Assembly: GCF_963678635.1 (NCBI RefSeq)
Contig: NC_087068.1
Span: 6,975,907-7,039,906 of the forward strand
Length of the DNA: 64,000 bases
Source of the DNA: Symsagittifera roscoffensis
Lineage: Eukaryota; Xenacoelomorpha; Acoela; Convolutidae
Direction: 5' to 3'
The translations under genes were made by a program, and so were the position numbers. Positions 11,301 through 18,880 of the stretch are shown here, in pieces; within the stretch, counting starts at the first letter, position 1, and each line of letters starts with the position of its first letter. Below the pieces are notes generated by a model. The model searched no databases and had not been told where the DNA came from. It saw nothing but the letters and a program-made list of their open reading frames with translations.

Positions 11301-12238
11301 ATACAAGATACACCGAATGGTCAGCAGATGTAAAATTATTTCCCTTAGCATATAATTCACAAATTACGACAACTCTAGGAATGTCACCATATGAAATGGT
11401 TTTTAACCAAAAGCCACGCAAACCAATAATGTTTACAGCAAACTCTCATAAAAACGCACAAGGTTATTGTCAACCAAATAAAGACTCAATCTGTTATAAC
11501 CTACCTTTACATACACACGATGAAGATCATTTTCATCACCCACAAATTTTTAAATTAGCCTCCGGTACACACACCGAATGGATTTTAAACAGAGATAAAA
11601 AACACAATGAAATTTACCAAAAAGTAACAAAAAAGTTGTTACAAAGGCAAAACATTAATGAACAAATAAATTCACGCTTTACACCAGCCTCCGATTTAAA
11701 AATTGGAACATTTATTTTAATACCCAATTTTAATACTCAAAAAGGAATTTCAAAAAAATTACAACCCCTTCGTAAAGGACCATACCAAATAATTGCAAAA
11801 CCCACTGATGTCACATATAAAATCACCGACTCAAACAAAAAAGAATTCGTTCAACACCGAAATAACCTATTACCTTATTATCCAAAAGAATACGCACTCC
11901 GCGAACTAACTCAATTATATTCTTTTACAGGTTTACAAGTTATTCAAAATGACCCACATACGGAAAATACAACAAAGGAACAAAAAGATTTTCACCTCAA
12001 AAACCAAATAACAAAATCAACCACCACAAAAAACAATACAAAAAATCTAGATCAAAATACATCTCAAAAAGAAAGAAAAAATAGAAAAATGACAGAACAA
12101 ATAATACCCCAAGAACAAATTGACAAATCAGAACATAGAGAGTCTTCACGACTTAGAAATCAACCACGTAAAAATTATAAATTATTCATCCCACAATCTA
12201 AAATATTAAAGAAAGTTGAATTTCAAAAACAACTTTAA
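5399..12238 (+). CDS. Gag-Pol polyprotein of element A (capsid, NC, PR, RT, RH, IN)
   Basis: 2279 codons from ATG 5399. In order: Q/N/P-rich start; a retrotransposon Gag capsid-like region (residues about 120-330); one CCHC knuckle, CX2CX4HX4C (about 374-388); a very long N/R/S/Y-rich disordered segment; aspartic protease with DSGAES (about 762); reverse transcriptase with TADMNRAYNQMPLD and the active-site variant YLDD (about 1270); RNase H beginning MCDAS (about 1415); integrase with an HHCC zinc site (about 1781-1825), then the D,D,E core in SFDTKG, TDNGTEF and LVEGMNRS (about 1852, 1912, 1948); and a GPY-type C-terminal module (KGPYQI, about 2128). It copies RNA into DNA and inserts it. 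There is no internal frameshift, so Gag and Pol share one frame here. All catalytic motifs are intact. The terminal TAA is followed soon by an in-frame TAG, so the end is real. Confidence 0.93.
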   Translation: MDYLSSDDDFLQPDIFAPYNQEYRGQGIQKPHTNHRIFSPQPIDTQNQQPIQQQNPINTQYFQPIQQQNPMITHSYQPTQMQNEIPLPYYLQQHEITRNQLSNFSQIPNAAESLQMTMNPYLMGGSSITSNKPLMVFTGTDPEYSVEDYLNAVTANLILNIGPEPINTPLHQNWIHRRTALIQTTLDGAAQKWFSVLPIEIKSNWKRFTQEFSKMFDSERNKQQQRVLCNEIRRLPNETIKQLAVRIETLVRKAYSLNTHDYKNTKMTEILMMTLTPQLRKIAIKKKASHPSSIREPVLDFRKLVDKLEQAEITMKLEETENLKLQYVNRIETNTTSINNIQESDTDLVEKITEILNIYEKHPNFKGKPSFKKWCNYCRRYGHSISECRQKQQDNQNKPQKYKEPNKSFYQYMKKDQNLPNKTVYSNNSSGKPLPNNTNYTRNQSPYNSSYRGRSPERRNTQNSSQNHYNRPNSRNNYSRSNSNTTRFVSRSNSQSRNNYYPNNQSRNSSYNRNRNYSNNRNRSYSNNRNQNYPNNRSRNNSYNRSNYNRPNNNYQNRSRNNSQNRHSSYNNRYRNYSQSPHRNNNHYNNSNNRHRSSTPKHQRNINQVQSNPETTSDPPGIDGTVNDMLQLNQINCESSDSESETENTISINMIAVENDYEPIIYEQPFSSHIYENQSELLHNYYIEPIHSTPTTQKTNEINTTNQPNKNDKTKCLNTNHIYQNIQKEQPKEKIWTIPFLLESPRSKEFQPPDLEIDFLIDSGAESNIINIPTWNEIKTLHPKLTPLETSSKLATAQGSTLVNYGKIQLFLLLTRTMEQNKILTKPFKQIFHITDIKHNIIGIPFISKYIPTINILNSKILIKDKYTKAKDTSLTFFRRLNKQPPFFSKFYPIYNQQRKHLKPLLGNIYNFSIKQVHQYDKKQNKQQLYMSDFEFKPIHKFFKITISSIKYLKNSNSDIISLHVYNNTPYQVTLPLGLLGYCETNATVSPIHEKEYRVNNILQLLDICQSTILNEELSINNIISNEKRNTDYFTKTPYFKPTFNINNYTENQQKFLTMFNFQHSQITQDEFEKLAKQLIKYSSVYATSKFDAGKISSSLHLPLKPDEVFKKQRASKVPIHLHDKVNRLLDILEQYNIISPVNKEEQPKGNTFINPVIILAKGESLKIVLDARYLNSLIDESKCNWPIEPIQVILTKINGKYFTTADMNRAYNQMPLDEQSRRLTQFVIGNQQYEFNRLFYGISIGPAAFSAFMSKIFRPLILKKNAITYLDDVFMQSQTKEEMFNVLEQYHQILQNENLKAAPDKSHFFLTRVKFLGHNIERKTITPLKSRIDAIQKLQPPTNKKKIQEFLGMLNFLRKYVYKIQLYLRPFYNILRQQNNFEWNTEHQARFEEIKKLLTEQISNTIPDSNQPFYAMCDASNFGIGAALLQSHNGTNKMNLISANSRLFTQAELRLSTLMRECTAIIYTLTEYEFLILGSKHPTVLFTDHKPIIFLFTQKSNPNHRVYRFQLILMKFPNLHIVWTAGKNLALPDTLSRNTPPELLTRKTTVEIPKNIKFYLAKNETSPRLECKYAVKTDVEQSQINNLQHFPLYLDCQNNHYEVDLLGTSTFKPIPYSQWIKNNTQQKRVKQHSHKKDLFPLIEKENLTDKINLSGPQTIDSKYTINQVFDLHDPLDTIPLSKLEIENIFLPPTETITISTLKQYQNLDPVIRQLKSWHKYKTKPVKADTTILGNKTLLRYFRKFNNTTINENTDLLEYKLNESTVPCLPLSMILIAFNISHTQNIKGHSGSEKTYSNFIQNFYFPNAPIWIKVLCNDCIVCQLNKPYPNQKQIAQKQDFKGQSLYFNHRISFDTKGPISPSSEGNSYIMVIVDAFTHYVALNPVPHCNAYYAYTTLYEHWIAKFGLPEILVTDNGTEFINNEIITLCHLYNIKHKPRTSHAPWTNGLVEGMNRSLQEYLRCIINGNDTRYTEWSADVKLFPLAYNSQITTTLGMSPYEMVFNQKPRKPIMFTANSHKNAQGYCQPNKDSICYNLPLHTHDEDHFHHPQIFKLASGTHTEWILNRDKKHNEIYQKVTKKLLQRQNINEQINSRFTPASDLKIGTFILIPNFNTQKGISKKLQPLRKGPYQIIAKPTDVTYKITDSNKKEFVQHRNNLLPYYPKEYALRELTQLYSFTGLQVIQNDPHTENTTKEQKDFHLKNQITKSTTTKNNTKNLDQNTSQKERKNRKMTEQIIPQEQIDKSEHRESSRLRNQPRKNYKLFIPQSKILKKVEFQKQL

Positions 12239-12597
12239 TTTTGTATTTCACAATTTTAGACCTTTGAAACATTTTGAATTTTCATTTTTCAAAATAACAT
12301 GCTGACAAACACGCAGCGATTCTAGTTCATAATTAGCCAATAGGATTCATCCAATCCGTCACCTTCTCTAACTCTAACACAAACCAACTAGACGAACGAT
12401 ATTAAACTCCAGGCATATCTATAACTATAACTTTACGACCTCCAGGTCAAAAATAAGCAAACCACTCCAACTTGACAACTAAAATAAATATCACCATAAT
12501 ATCATAACCCTCCCTTATCTAATAAACCAAAGATCAACAATATTTCCCCAACTCAGACCTCAAATATCCCCCAAACAAATATGTTAAATTAGCCTAA
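12239..12597 (+). other. Short noncoding spacer after gag-pol
   Basis: Stops in all frames; no ORF of note. Contains the direct repeat AATTAGCCTAAAG (about 12586 and 12617, the second just past this spacer). Confidence 0.5.
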
Positions 12598-12831
12598 AGA
12601 AAAAGAACGACCATTTTAATTAGCCTAAAGTATAAAAATCTCAAAAATACCCCAGATCATTTGACAAATGAAAATAAAGACAAAGAAGACCTCCCGATCA
12701 CCATAAAAATTGCCCCCAACGATTTTTTTACAAAACTCAACCCACTTGTCAAAAAACTAATAAACAATCCGACCACACCTGAAAATTGCCCCAAACAACA
12801 AAAAATATTCGATCAAGAAGTCATTTCTTAA
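12598..12831 (+). CDS. ATG-less open frame, 77 codons, touching next start
   Basis: The frame is open from the TAA at 12595-12597 to the TAA at 12829-12831, which abuts the ATG of the next ORF (12832). It contains no ATG. It encodes a K/N/D/P-rich soluble-looking peptide. It could be a downstream exon or a decayed remnant. The stop-start abutment fits the pattern of all the following ORFs, which is the main reason to list it. Confidence 0.35.
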   Translation, partial: RKRTTILISLKYKNLKNTPDHLTNENKDKEDLPITIKIAPNDFFTKLNPLVKKLINNPTTPENCPKQQKIFDQEVIS

Positions 12832-13062
12832 ATGCTCTTCTATCAAACAGTCACTAAAATTATCACAAACCTCAAACAATTTTTTACGATACTTGAAACT
12901 TTCATAATATTTCTTTTTGATATCCTTGAATCTTTTCTAATAATCTTAATCATTTTTTGTAATATTTTTTTAATTTTCTACACTATATTCGAACTATTTC
13001 TCCAACTTTCAAAAACCCTTGATTATATCCACAGGTACGATTCATACAACTTGTCTAAATGA
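12832..13062 (+). CDS. Small hydrophobic membrane protein of element A
   Basis: 76 codons, ATG 12832 to TGA 13060-13062. Residues about 18-60 are almost wholly hydrophobic (I, F, L), enough for one or two membrane spans. The stop overlaps the next ATG as ATGA at 13059-13062, typical of termination-reinitiation coupling. No family is recognised; viroporin-like proteins are of this size and character, but that is only a comparison. Confidence 0.55.
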   Translation: MLFYQTVTKIITNLKQFFTILETFIIFLFDILESFLIILIIFCNIFLIFYTIFELFLQLSKTLDYIHRYDSYNLSK

Positions 13063-13247
13063 TACGAACTATTTTCAGTAGAACAGATATTTTTCTACTA
13101 TTTGTAATTTTCATAACATTTTTATCATCCCTCATTTTGACCATATGCAAATGTATAAAGAAAGCAATCCTCACATTTGCCCTAGCAACAATCCTTCTAA
13201 TTCTTTTTTTAGAAGAATACTATAATAAACATAAACTTTTTCACTAA
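13059..13247 (+). CDS. Small two-span membrane protein; frame continues past its TAA
   Basis: 62 codons from ATG 13059 (in ATGA overlap) to TAA 13245-13247. Two hydrophobic segments (residues about 11-31 and 36-53) separated by CKCIKK. The reading frame stays open after the TAA for a further 380 codons, so this may be the membrane-anchored N-terminus of a much larger protein made by readthrough. Confidence 0.55.
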   Translation: MIRTIFSRTDIFLLFVIFITFLSSLILTICKCIKKAILTFALATILLILFLEEYYNKHKLFH

Positions 13248-14390
13248 AAGAATAGACCAAAAAAGCTATCAAAAATTGCTACCCAACAATCACATAGTCA
13301 GTCTTCACCGACATCATCCCAAGAAAACCCGACACCACTTTCAACTACCCAAAACCCCCAAACATCTACACGAATTTCTTTTCAAGATAACCCATATACC
13401 TTTGAAGAACGACACGCTCGCTTATCAGAACCACTAGAACCAGTTCAACGACAAGCACCTCTAAGCGAACCAACATATAACTTATACCCAACACTACCAC
13501 AAGAATTAAGTAGAATAAGAAATCCTAGCCAAAACCAAAATACAGTCGAAATAAATAGACAAATTATACATCCTCGACGAAACAGAAATTTTCAAACTCC
13601 CCGAGTTCATTTTGATATACCTCAATCCCCATCACAAAACACTCCAGAAAACCCCATTGGTATATTACCAGAAACCCCTACGCTTCTTTCACAACGTAGC
13701 ACCTCAAGCCTACCATCGGATTACTTAGGTTCAACACCAACATCTGAACAAATACGTGAAAATCCTTTTAACCCCCCAAACCAAGCATCACGACTACCAT
13801 ATTGGACAACACATTCATTCACACAAGGTGAACTAAATTTAGTAAATGATCCAATAGATATTTCTACGGATACAACAACATCCTCATCACTACCAGAAAC
13901 ATTATCACTACCATCAACACCATCAATAAGCCAGATTTCACCACCACCTTTTAACTTAAATTTCCCAAATAACCTCGACGCTAGATATCGAGAACAATCA
14001 TCAACAAATATTCCTTTAAGACTAGATTGGAATACATTTACAGCACCTCCACCATTATTTGGACAACATCTAGAAAGTAATCGCCTTCACAACTGGGCAC
14101 TTAATAGACTACGATATAGACAAGACATTCACGAAGACATTCGTGCTCATAACATCCAAATACTCCAACAGAATAGTCTACAATTAAAATTTGAAATCAC
14201 GGTTAAATTAAACAACATTACTCAACATCCCTATCCATTAAATCCACCAAATATAACAGCTCAATCCCTACCACCACCATTTATAACAACTGAAGTAATA
14301 TACAAATACGACAGATATACCAAAAAGACAATTGGTTACATCACATTTTATAACCCATACTCAGGATTGTCATACACATGTATATTCTAA
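13248..14390 (+). CDS. 380-codon ATG-less frame, in frame after TAA of the membrane ORF
   Basis: Open from 13248 to TAA 14388-14390 with no ATG codon anywhere. The first about 240 residues are S/T/P/Q-rich and disordered; the last about 130 are more ordered, with aromatic and cysteine residues near the end. A random A+T-rich sequence would not stay open for 380 codons, so this is a real coding region. Expression must be by readthrough of TAA 13245-13247, by splicing (an acceptor-like TTTTTCACTAAAAG ends at 13250), or from a non-AUG start. Its end overlaps the start of the envelope-like ORF by 13 nt (ATG 14378). No homology is recognised. Confidence 0.7.
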   Translation, partial: KNRPKKLSKIATQQSHSQSSPTSSQENPTPLSTTQNPQTSTRISFQDNPYTFEERHARLSEPLEPVQRQAPLSEPTYNLYPTLPQELSRIRNPSQNQNTVEINRQIIHPRRNRNFQTPRVHFDIPQSPSQNTPENPIGILPETPTLLSQRSTSSLPSDYLGSTPTSEQIRENPFNPPNQASRLPYWTTHSFTQGELNLVNDPIDISTDTTTSSSLPETLSLPSTPSISQISPPPFNLNFPNNLDARYREQSSTNIPLRLDWNTFTAPPPLFGQHLESNRLHNWALNRLRYRQDIHEDIRAHNIQILQQNSLQLKFEITVKLNNITQHPYPLNPPNITAQSLPPPFITTEVIYKYDRYTKKTIGYITFYNPYSGLSYTCIF

Positions 14391-16249
14391 AAATTTTAAT
14401 TTTTCTCCAACTCCTTTTTCTAATAACCTCAAATCAAAACATAAACCCTTCCCCCCTCACAGGACCACAAGATTTATTAGTAACACATTACGATTGTGAA
14501 GAAAACGAACAAAAAACACTACACAAGTATGCAATAAATCAAGTATCACAATGCGAAACAGAACCCCAAGCCATAGAAACTACAAATGTAATCGCAACAC
14601 TTTACTCAAAAGCCCGAGCAACAACAGTTATAGGATATAAATTCACAGCAACATTTTCTGAAAAGAAAGTACATTGTTCACAAGTCTCAAACGGAAATAA
14701 AAACCGACTTGACCATGAATCATTCTACCAGAGTAATATAGAACGACTTTTACATCTCAATCCCGAAGATTGTAAAAACGAGTTACTCCGACTAAACATC
14801 ACAAAAAATAAAAACACAGATAGAAAGTTAGTATATTTCCAAGTTTTTTCAGATTCTGTACATCAAGCAGAACTTGAAAGATATCAAGGACATATAAAAT
14901 TAGATGAAAAGTACCCATATAACGGCGCACACGGACGATTAACTTATGATATACACGATAAACACTGGATACCACACATTGGTATAAATGACCCATCAAA
15001 CTGCAAAGCAGACACAAAAAACAAAGGATACCAAGAGATCATGTTTTTCGATTGGAAAATACAACTCGAAAAAATACAACTCACACGAGATTTATCAGAC
15101 AACACAATGATCTATCAAGGAATCAGATTACCTTGTAAAAACGACCAAGGTTATTGCGACCCTACAACACGAACACAAGCAACAATTGTTTGGTTCCCCG
15201 AAGACACATGTACAACATTTCAAGTAGCAAAAATACACGCTCGTATGATAAAATTTCACGAAAAATATTTTATACAATCAATACCATATGAACAAGTAAA
15301 TCCATTACGAAAAATAAGTTCTAATTTTAGAAACATTCATAATATAGAAAACAAATTAACACGTTTTCAAATATATCAAGAAACAGAACTTGCATGTAAA
15401 TACAGAAACCCACTTCACAAAACACAATACTCCGAAATACTAGTTGAATACGAAAAAGGATTCGACATGACCACTGGAAAAACAAAAGTCGATCCATACG
15501 CCACAAGTCATCCTCCAAATGAAGGAACATCATACATACCAGTTCATTTTCAAAAAAATACAGGTCAACCTGGTGGACATTTAAAGCCCCAAGACGATCA
15601 AAGCACACGTTTACAAGAACTATCACTAATGAATAGTACATATTTCGGTAATATCCACTGTGATATTCACTTAGATATGAAACTAGACTACACGATTAGC
15701 CGAATTTTTCAAGAAATGTCACTCTCTGAATTAGAAACACTACATCAACTATGCGAATTAGAAAGAACACAAATATTACAATCACTTGCACTAGCAGTAT
15801 TAAAAATACCCTACGCAGGATATTTACTATCAGGAAATAGATCAAATTTTTTAGACTATGAAGGAAACATTTTATGGTTTTATACTTATACCAAAAAAGT
15901 ATCACCACTATACGTTTTTGAAGACAAACGTTGCTATAAAAGAATACCTATCTTTTATAAGAATAAAGTACATTTCGTTGACACACTTTCACGAAGAACC
16001 TATTTCTGGGATACCGCAGTCCCATGTGGATCAGAAAATAGCCACAATGTAGTACAACTAAACCCTGATGAAGATAAATATTACCTTCTCACCCCATATC
16101 CCACATTAATGCAATCACTCAAAAAATTTTCACCAGAAAGCATTCGCGCTATCGCTCGAAACCCAAATATAGACTTACAATCAATAGGATATACTCAAAA
16201 TCAGATATTCAACATCACATTAGAACACAACAATTCCAAGAATTATTAA
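14378..16249 (+). CDS. Envelope-glycoprotein-like ORF of element A
   Basis: 623 codons from ATG 14378 to TAA 16249. The N-terminus is a clear signal peptide (K, then I-L-I-F-L-Q-L-L-F-L-I). The body holds many cysteines, several potential N-glycosylation sites, and an early Y-D-C...C arrangement (residues about 38-57). There is no convincing C-terminal membrane anchor; the following ORF carries membrane spans and may supply it. Position after pol and domain style make it the candidate surface glycoprotein. The early cysteine pattern recalls the gB-like (class III) glycoproteins found in some chuvirus-derived retroelement envelopes, but that is a weak by-eye resemblance. Confidence 0.62.
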   Translation: MYILKILIFLQLLFLITSNQNINPSPLTGPQDLLVTHYDCEENEQKTLHKYAINQVSQCETEPQAIETTNVIATLYSKARATTVIGYKFTATFSEKKVHCSQVSNGNKNRLDHESFYQSNIERLLHLNPEDCKNELLRLNITKNKNTDRKLVYFQVFSDSVHQAELERYQGHIKLDEKYPYNGAHGRLTYDIHDKHWIPHIGINDPSNCKADTKNKGYQEIMFFDWKIQLEKIQLTRDLSDNTMIYQGIRLPCKNDQGYCDPTTRTQATIVWFPEDTCTTFQVAKIHARMIKFHEKYFIQSIPYEQVNPLRKISSNFRNIHNIENKLTRFQIYQETELACKYRNPLHKTQYSEILVEYEKGFDMTTGKTKVDPYATSHPPNEGTSYIPVHFQKNTGQPGGHLKPQDDQSTRLQELSLMNSTYFGNIHCDIHLDMKLDYTISRIFQEMSLSELETLHQLCELERTQILQSLALAVLKIPYAGYLLSGNRSNFLDYEGNILWFYTYTKKVSPLYVFEDKRCYKRIPIFYKNKVHFVDTLSRRTYFWDTAVPCGSENSHNVVQLNPDEDKYYLLTPYPTLMQSLKKFSPESIRAIARNPNIDLQSIGYTQNQIFNITLEHNNSKNY

Positions 16250-16254
16250 CACAA

Positions 16255-16770
16255 ATGGACACAATACAAAGACAATCAATTGACCAAAACTTACGCAAAC
16301 TTGCCGAAACCGCAGGATTTGCAGACATCTATACGCAAGACTATAGCGGATATTTTAAAGACATTAAAGATTATATATATCTAAACGGTGAAAAATACCG
16401 TCCCCAAGATATATCACCAATCAATATTTTTAGCTTTGTTACACTCAAGAATGAAATTCTTGATTTTCTAGGATGGCCCTACTACATCTTAGAAAAACTG
16501 ACTATTTTATACGCAATGTTTAACTTTATTGGATTTCTTTTTTCACTCTTAAAAGGAATCTATAACACATGTGCTATACACACACAAGTCAATAGACAAG
16601 CAAGTGTAGCACGCATACTATTTGCAGGATTTTTTGGAATTTTTTCTACGTCAATAAACAAAATTCTTTTAGATGCACAAATAAAAGAATACAACACAAA
16701 AATAGCAACAAGACAGAACACATACGACGAAGAACATAACAATGTAGACACAACGCCAACAGCACCCTAG
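16255..16770 (+). CDS. Membrane ORF following the envelope-like ORF
   Basis: 171 codons, ATG 16255 to TAG 16768-16770, starting five bases after the envelope-like stop. Hydrophobic segments lie at residues about 78-102 and 122-138. The -1 frame is open back to 16078 inside the envelope-like ORF, so a -1 frameshift could also join the two; AAAAAATTTT at about 16121-16130 lies in the overlap. A transmembrane partner for the envelope-like protein is the simplest idea. The frame remains open for 75 codons after the TAG. Confidence 0.55.
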   Translation: MDTIQRQSIDQNLRKLAETAGFADIYTQDYSGYFKDIKDYIYLNGEKYRPQDISPINIFSFVTLKNEILDFLGWPYYILEKLTILYAMFNFIGFLFSLLKGIYNTCAIHTQVNRQASVARILFAGFFGIFSTSINKILLDAQIKEYNTKIATRQNTYDEEHNNVDTTPTAP

Positions 16771-16995
16771 TTACCACCCCTACCACATAACCATCCATTA
16801 TCCCTAGTCCCACGTAATTTTCGAAACTTAGCAATAACACATAACCCAAATTTTAGACCAACCATATCACAAAGTCCCATCCAATATATAATGACACGCC
16901 ACTCACAAGATGAAAATACTTATGAACAATTTATAGAACAACCCCATACCACCGCTTTTCAGTCTCAAAATAATAATTTTTTTAGCCCACGATGA
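16771..16995 (+). other. Open in-frame extension after TAG of the 171-codon ORF
   Basis: 74 sense codons to TGA 16993-16995, in frame with the preceding membrane ORF. Rich in P, N, Q and T. The final TGA overlaps the next ATG as ATGA at 16992-16995, which would be meaningless unless ribosomes reach this TGA. It contains one internal ATG late in the stretch. Confidence 0.55.
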
Positions 16996-18800
16996 GCCGA
17001 CAACTTGGATCCCTACACCGATCAAATTCCCACCCAACCAACCTCACTACTCCCATTACAATAATACCACTTTTTGCTTTCCCACCACCCGATTTCCCAA
17101 CCAGTAATGTAACATCAGGCATGAATTCCGATACTAATTCACACATCTCAGTTTTATACTCCACATCACAACTCAATAACCCGAATATTGAAACCCCCGA
17201 TGAATTTGCCGACTCTGAACCATCTCCATCCAATAATTTTCCCACCAACCCCTCAATTTTTTCCCAACCCCCTTTTCAACCAATGACACCAAATAACCCT
17301 GTCCCCACCAATTCTACACCCTCTTATGCTTCCCAAGTCACTCCAACCTATTCTTCATATCATTCAGACCGATCATCCAATTCTCCAGATACCCCCCAAA
17401 TCTCCCCAGAACTAGATAATTTTATTACATTACAACAACAACCCTACCACCTTGACACCCCCACCATAAACCAAATTTCATCCACAATAGATTCATCCAA
17501 CCCTCCTACCCCTACACCCTCTTCAATTTATACCGAATCATTAGCACCATCATCCACATCTACTGAATCTTCACTCAGCACTAATAGAGCTTACCGCACT
17601 TTTAAAAGAAAGTTCCCCAACCATCCTTTCCCAGCAAAACCAGGAACAGCCCGTGAATATATAAATCACCCAAATCACACTAATACAAAAGAATTTTTAG
17701 CTATCACCTTACCCTCATTTCCACAATACACCTTAAACACCCCTCACGACACTAACGAGACACGTAACTTTGTAGACGAACACGTTTTAATGCCTACCCT
17801 TCCTTGGACCTCATATTATCATTTTACTAATCCCCTTTGCTTACCTTTATCTAACACTCACATCGATATAGAACGAAATAAGGACATACTATATCGACTC
17901 ACTACACCACTAACACCTAGACAATTTACTTACATTGGATATAAAAAATCACTAAAAACACACACTGCACCCCGAGCAAATGAATATACACTAGAATATT
18001 ACGATCATAACATCATCAGAGCTAACCAAGATCAATTCTTAGACGACGATCGCTTCGCTAACCCACAAATCACCGAGAAATTTTTCATTAAAACACCATA
18101 TGTATTTACACTAAATATCTTCGATCGCAAGTTTGACCACATTATTTCAGAAGCACTAACAGACACACAAGCCTACGAAAGTTTTAAAGAACGCTTCCAA
18201 ATATTTTCACTAACCTTTCATTTCCTTGCACCACATGAAAGAGATTTGCACTGCTCACACGATATTATGTTGCGCACTAAACAAACACACACATATACAT
18301 ATTATCGTTTCATCAAAAATCACTTTGACCTACACACTCCCTCCAGACAACCACACCATCGTTTTCAATTCATCAATTCCAAATACACATCACCATTCTT
18401 TCTTAACTTCACATATTGCATTAAAGATACTAACCTTCATGGTATTCTTCGAAATTATGATCCCATAACCCAAATGTATATCTTCTGCCCCATCGCCAAG
18501 ACCCTCAACGCCGAAGAATCCCGACCCTTCCTTATCCCACACGAATTTGTACAACCTATAGAAATCCCCATTTTAGAATTCATCCACAACACTAAATTCA
18601 ATCACAAATTATATAATCTAATCCAAAACACACCTTATGAGTTTGCAGTTGGCACTGAAGAACTAACCACCATTAAAGCACTTCAATTGCTTTGGCCACT
18701 GCTTCAAACTAAAAATATCATCCGCATCTTAGCTAAATTACTAACAACTTCAGATCTCATCCACGACATCTTCCCCCACGGTTTCTTCCCCGACGACTAA
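16992..18800 (+). CDS. 602-aa orphan 3' ORF of element A
   Basis: ATG 16992 (in ATGA overlap) to TAA 18798-18800. Residues 1-200 are a disordered S/P/T/N-rich region. Residues about 230-602 look globular and rich in H, F and Y, with few cysteines. No domain is recognised. In position it corresponds to the 3' accessory genes of complex retroviruses, but nothing in the sequence supports a specific function. A splice donor begins three bases after its stop. Confidence 0.65.
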   Translation: MSRQLGSLHRSNSHPTNLTTPITIIPLFAFPPPDFPTSNVTSGMNSDTNSHISVLYSTSQLNNPNIETPDEFADSEPSPSNNFPTNPSIFSQPPFQPMTPNNPVPTNSTPSYASQVTPTYSSYHSDRSSNSPDTPQISPELDNFITLQQQPYHLDTPTINQISSTIDSSNPPTPTPSSIYTESLAPSSTSTESSLSTNRAYRTFKRKFPNHPFPAKPGTAREYINHPNHTNTKEFLAITLPSFPQYTLNTPHDTNETRNFVDEHVLMPTLPWTSYYHFTNPLCLPLSNTHIDIERNKDILYRLTTPLTPRQFTYIGYKKSLKTHTAPRANEYTLEYYDHNIIRANQDQFLDDDRFANPQITEKFFIKTPYVFTLNIFDRKFDHIISEALTDTQAYESFKERFQIFSLTFHFLAPHERDLHCSHDIMLRTKQTHTYTYYRFIKNHFDLHTPSRQPHHRFQFINSKYTSPFFLNFTYCIKDTNLHGILRNYDPITQMYIFCPIAKTLNAEESRPFLIPHEFVQPIEIPILEFIHNTKFNHKLYNLIQNTPYEFAVGTEELTTIKALQLLWPLLQTKNIIRILAKLLTTSDLIHDIFPHGFFPDD

Positions 18801-18803
18801 CAG

Positions 18804-18880
18804 GTAAGTATGAACTATACATATTATTAACTAGTTATTAAAATTAGAAACTAACCATTCTTTATTCATGTCTTCTTTAG
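18804..18880 (+). other. Probable 77-nt intron just after the last ORF
   Basis: CAG|GTAAGTATG at 18801-18812 is a near-perfect donor. At 18851-18880 there is CTAAC followed by a pyrimidine-rich stretch ending in TTTAG, a good branch point and acceptor. The intron would lie in the 3' untranslated region. Confidence 0.5.
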
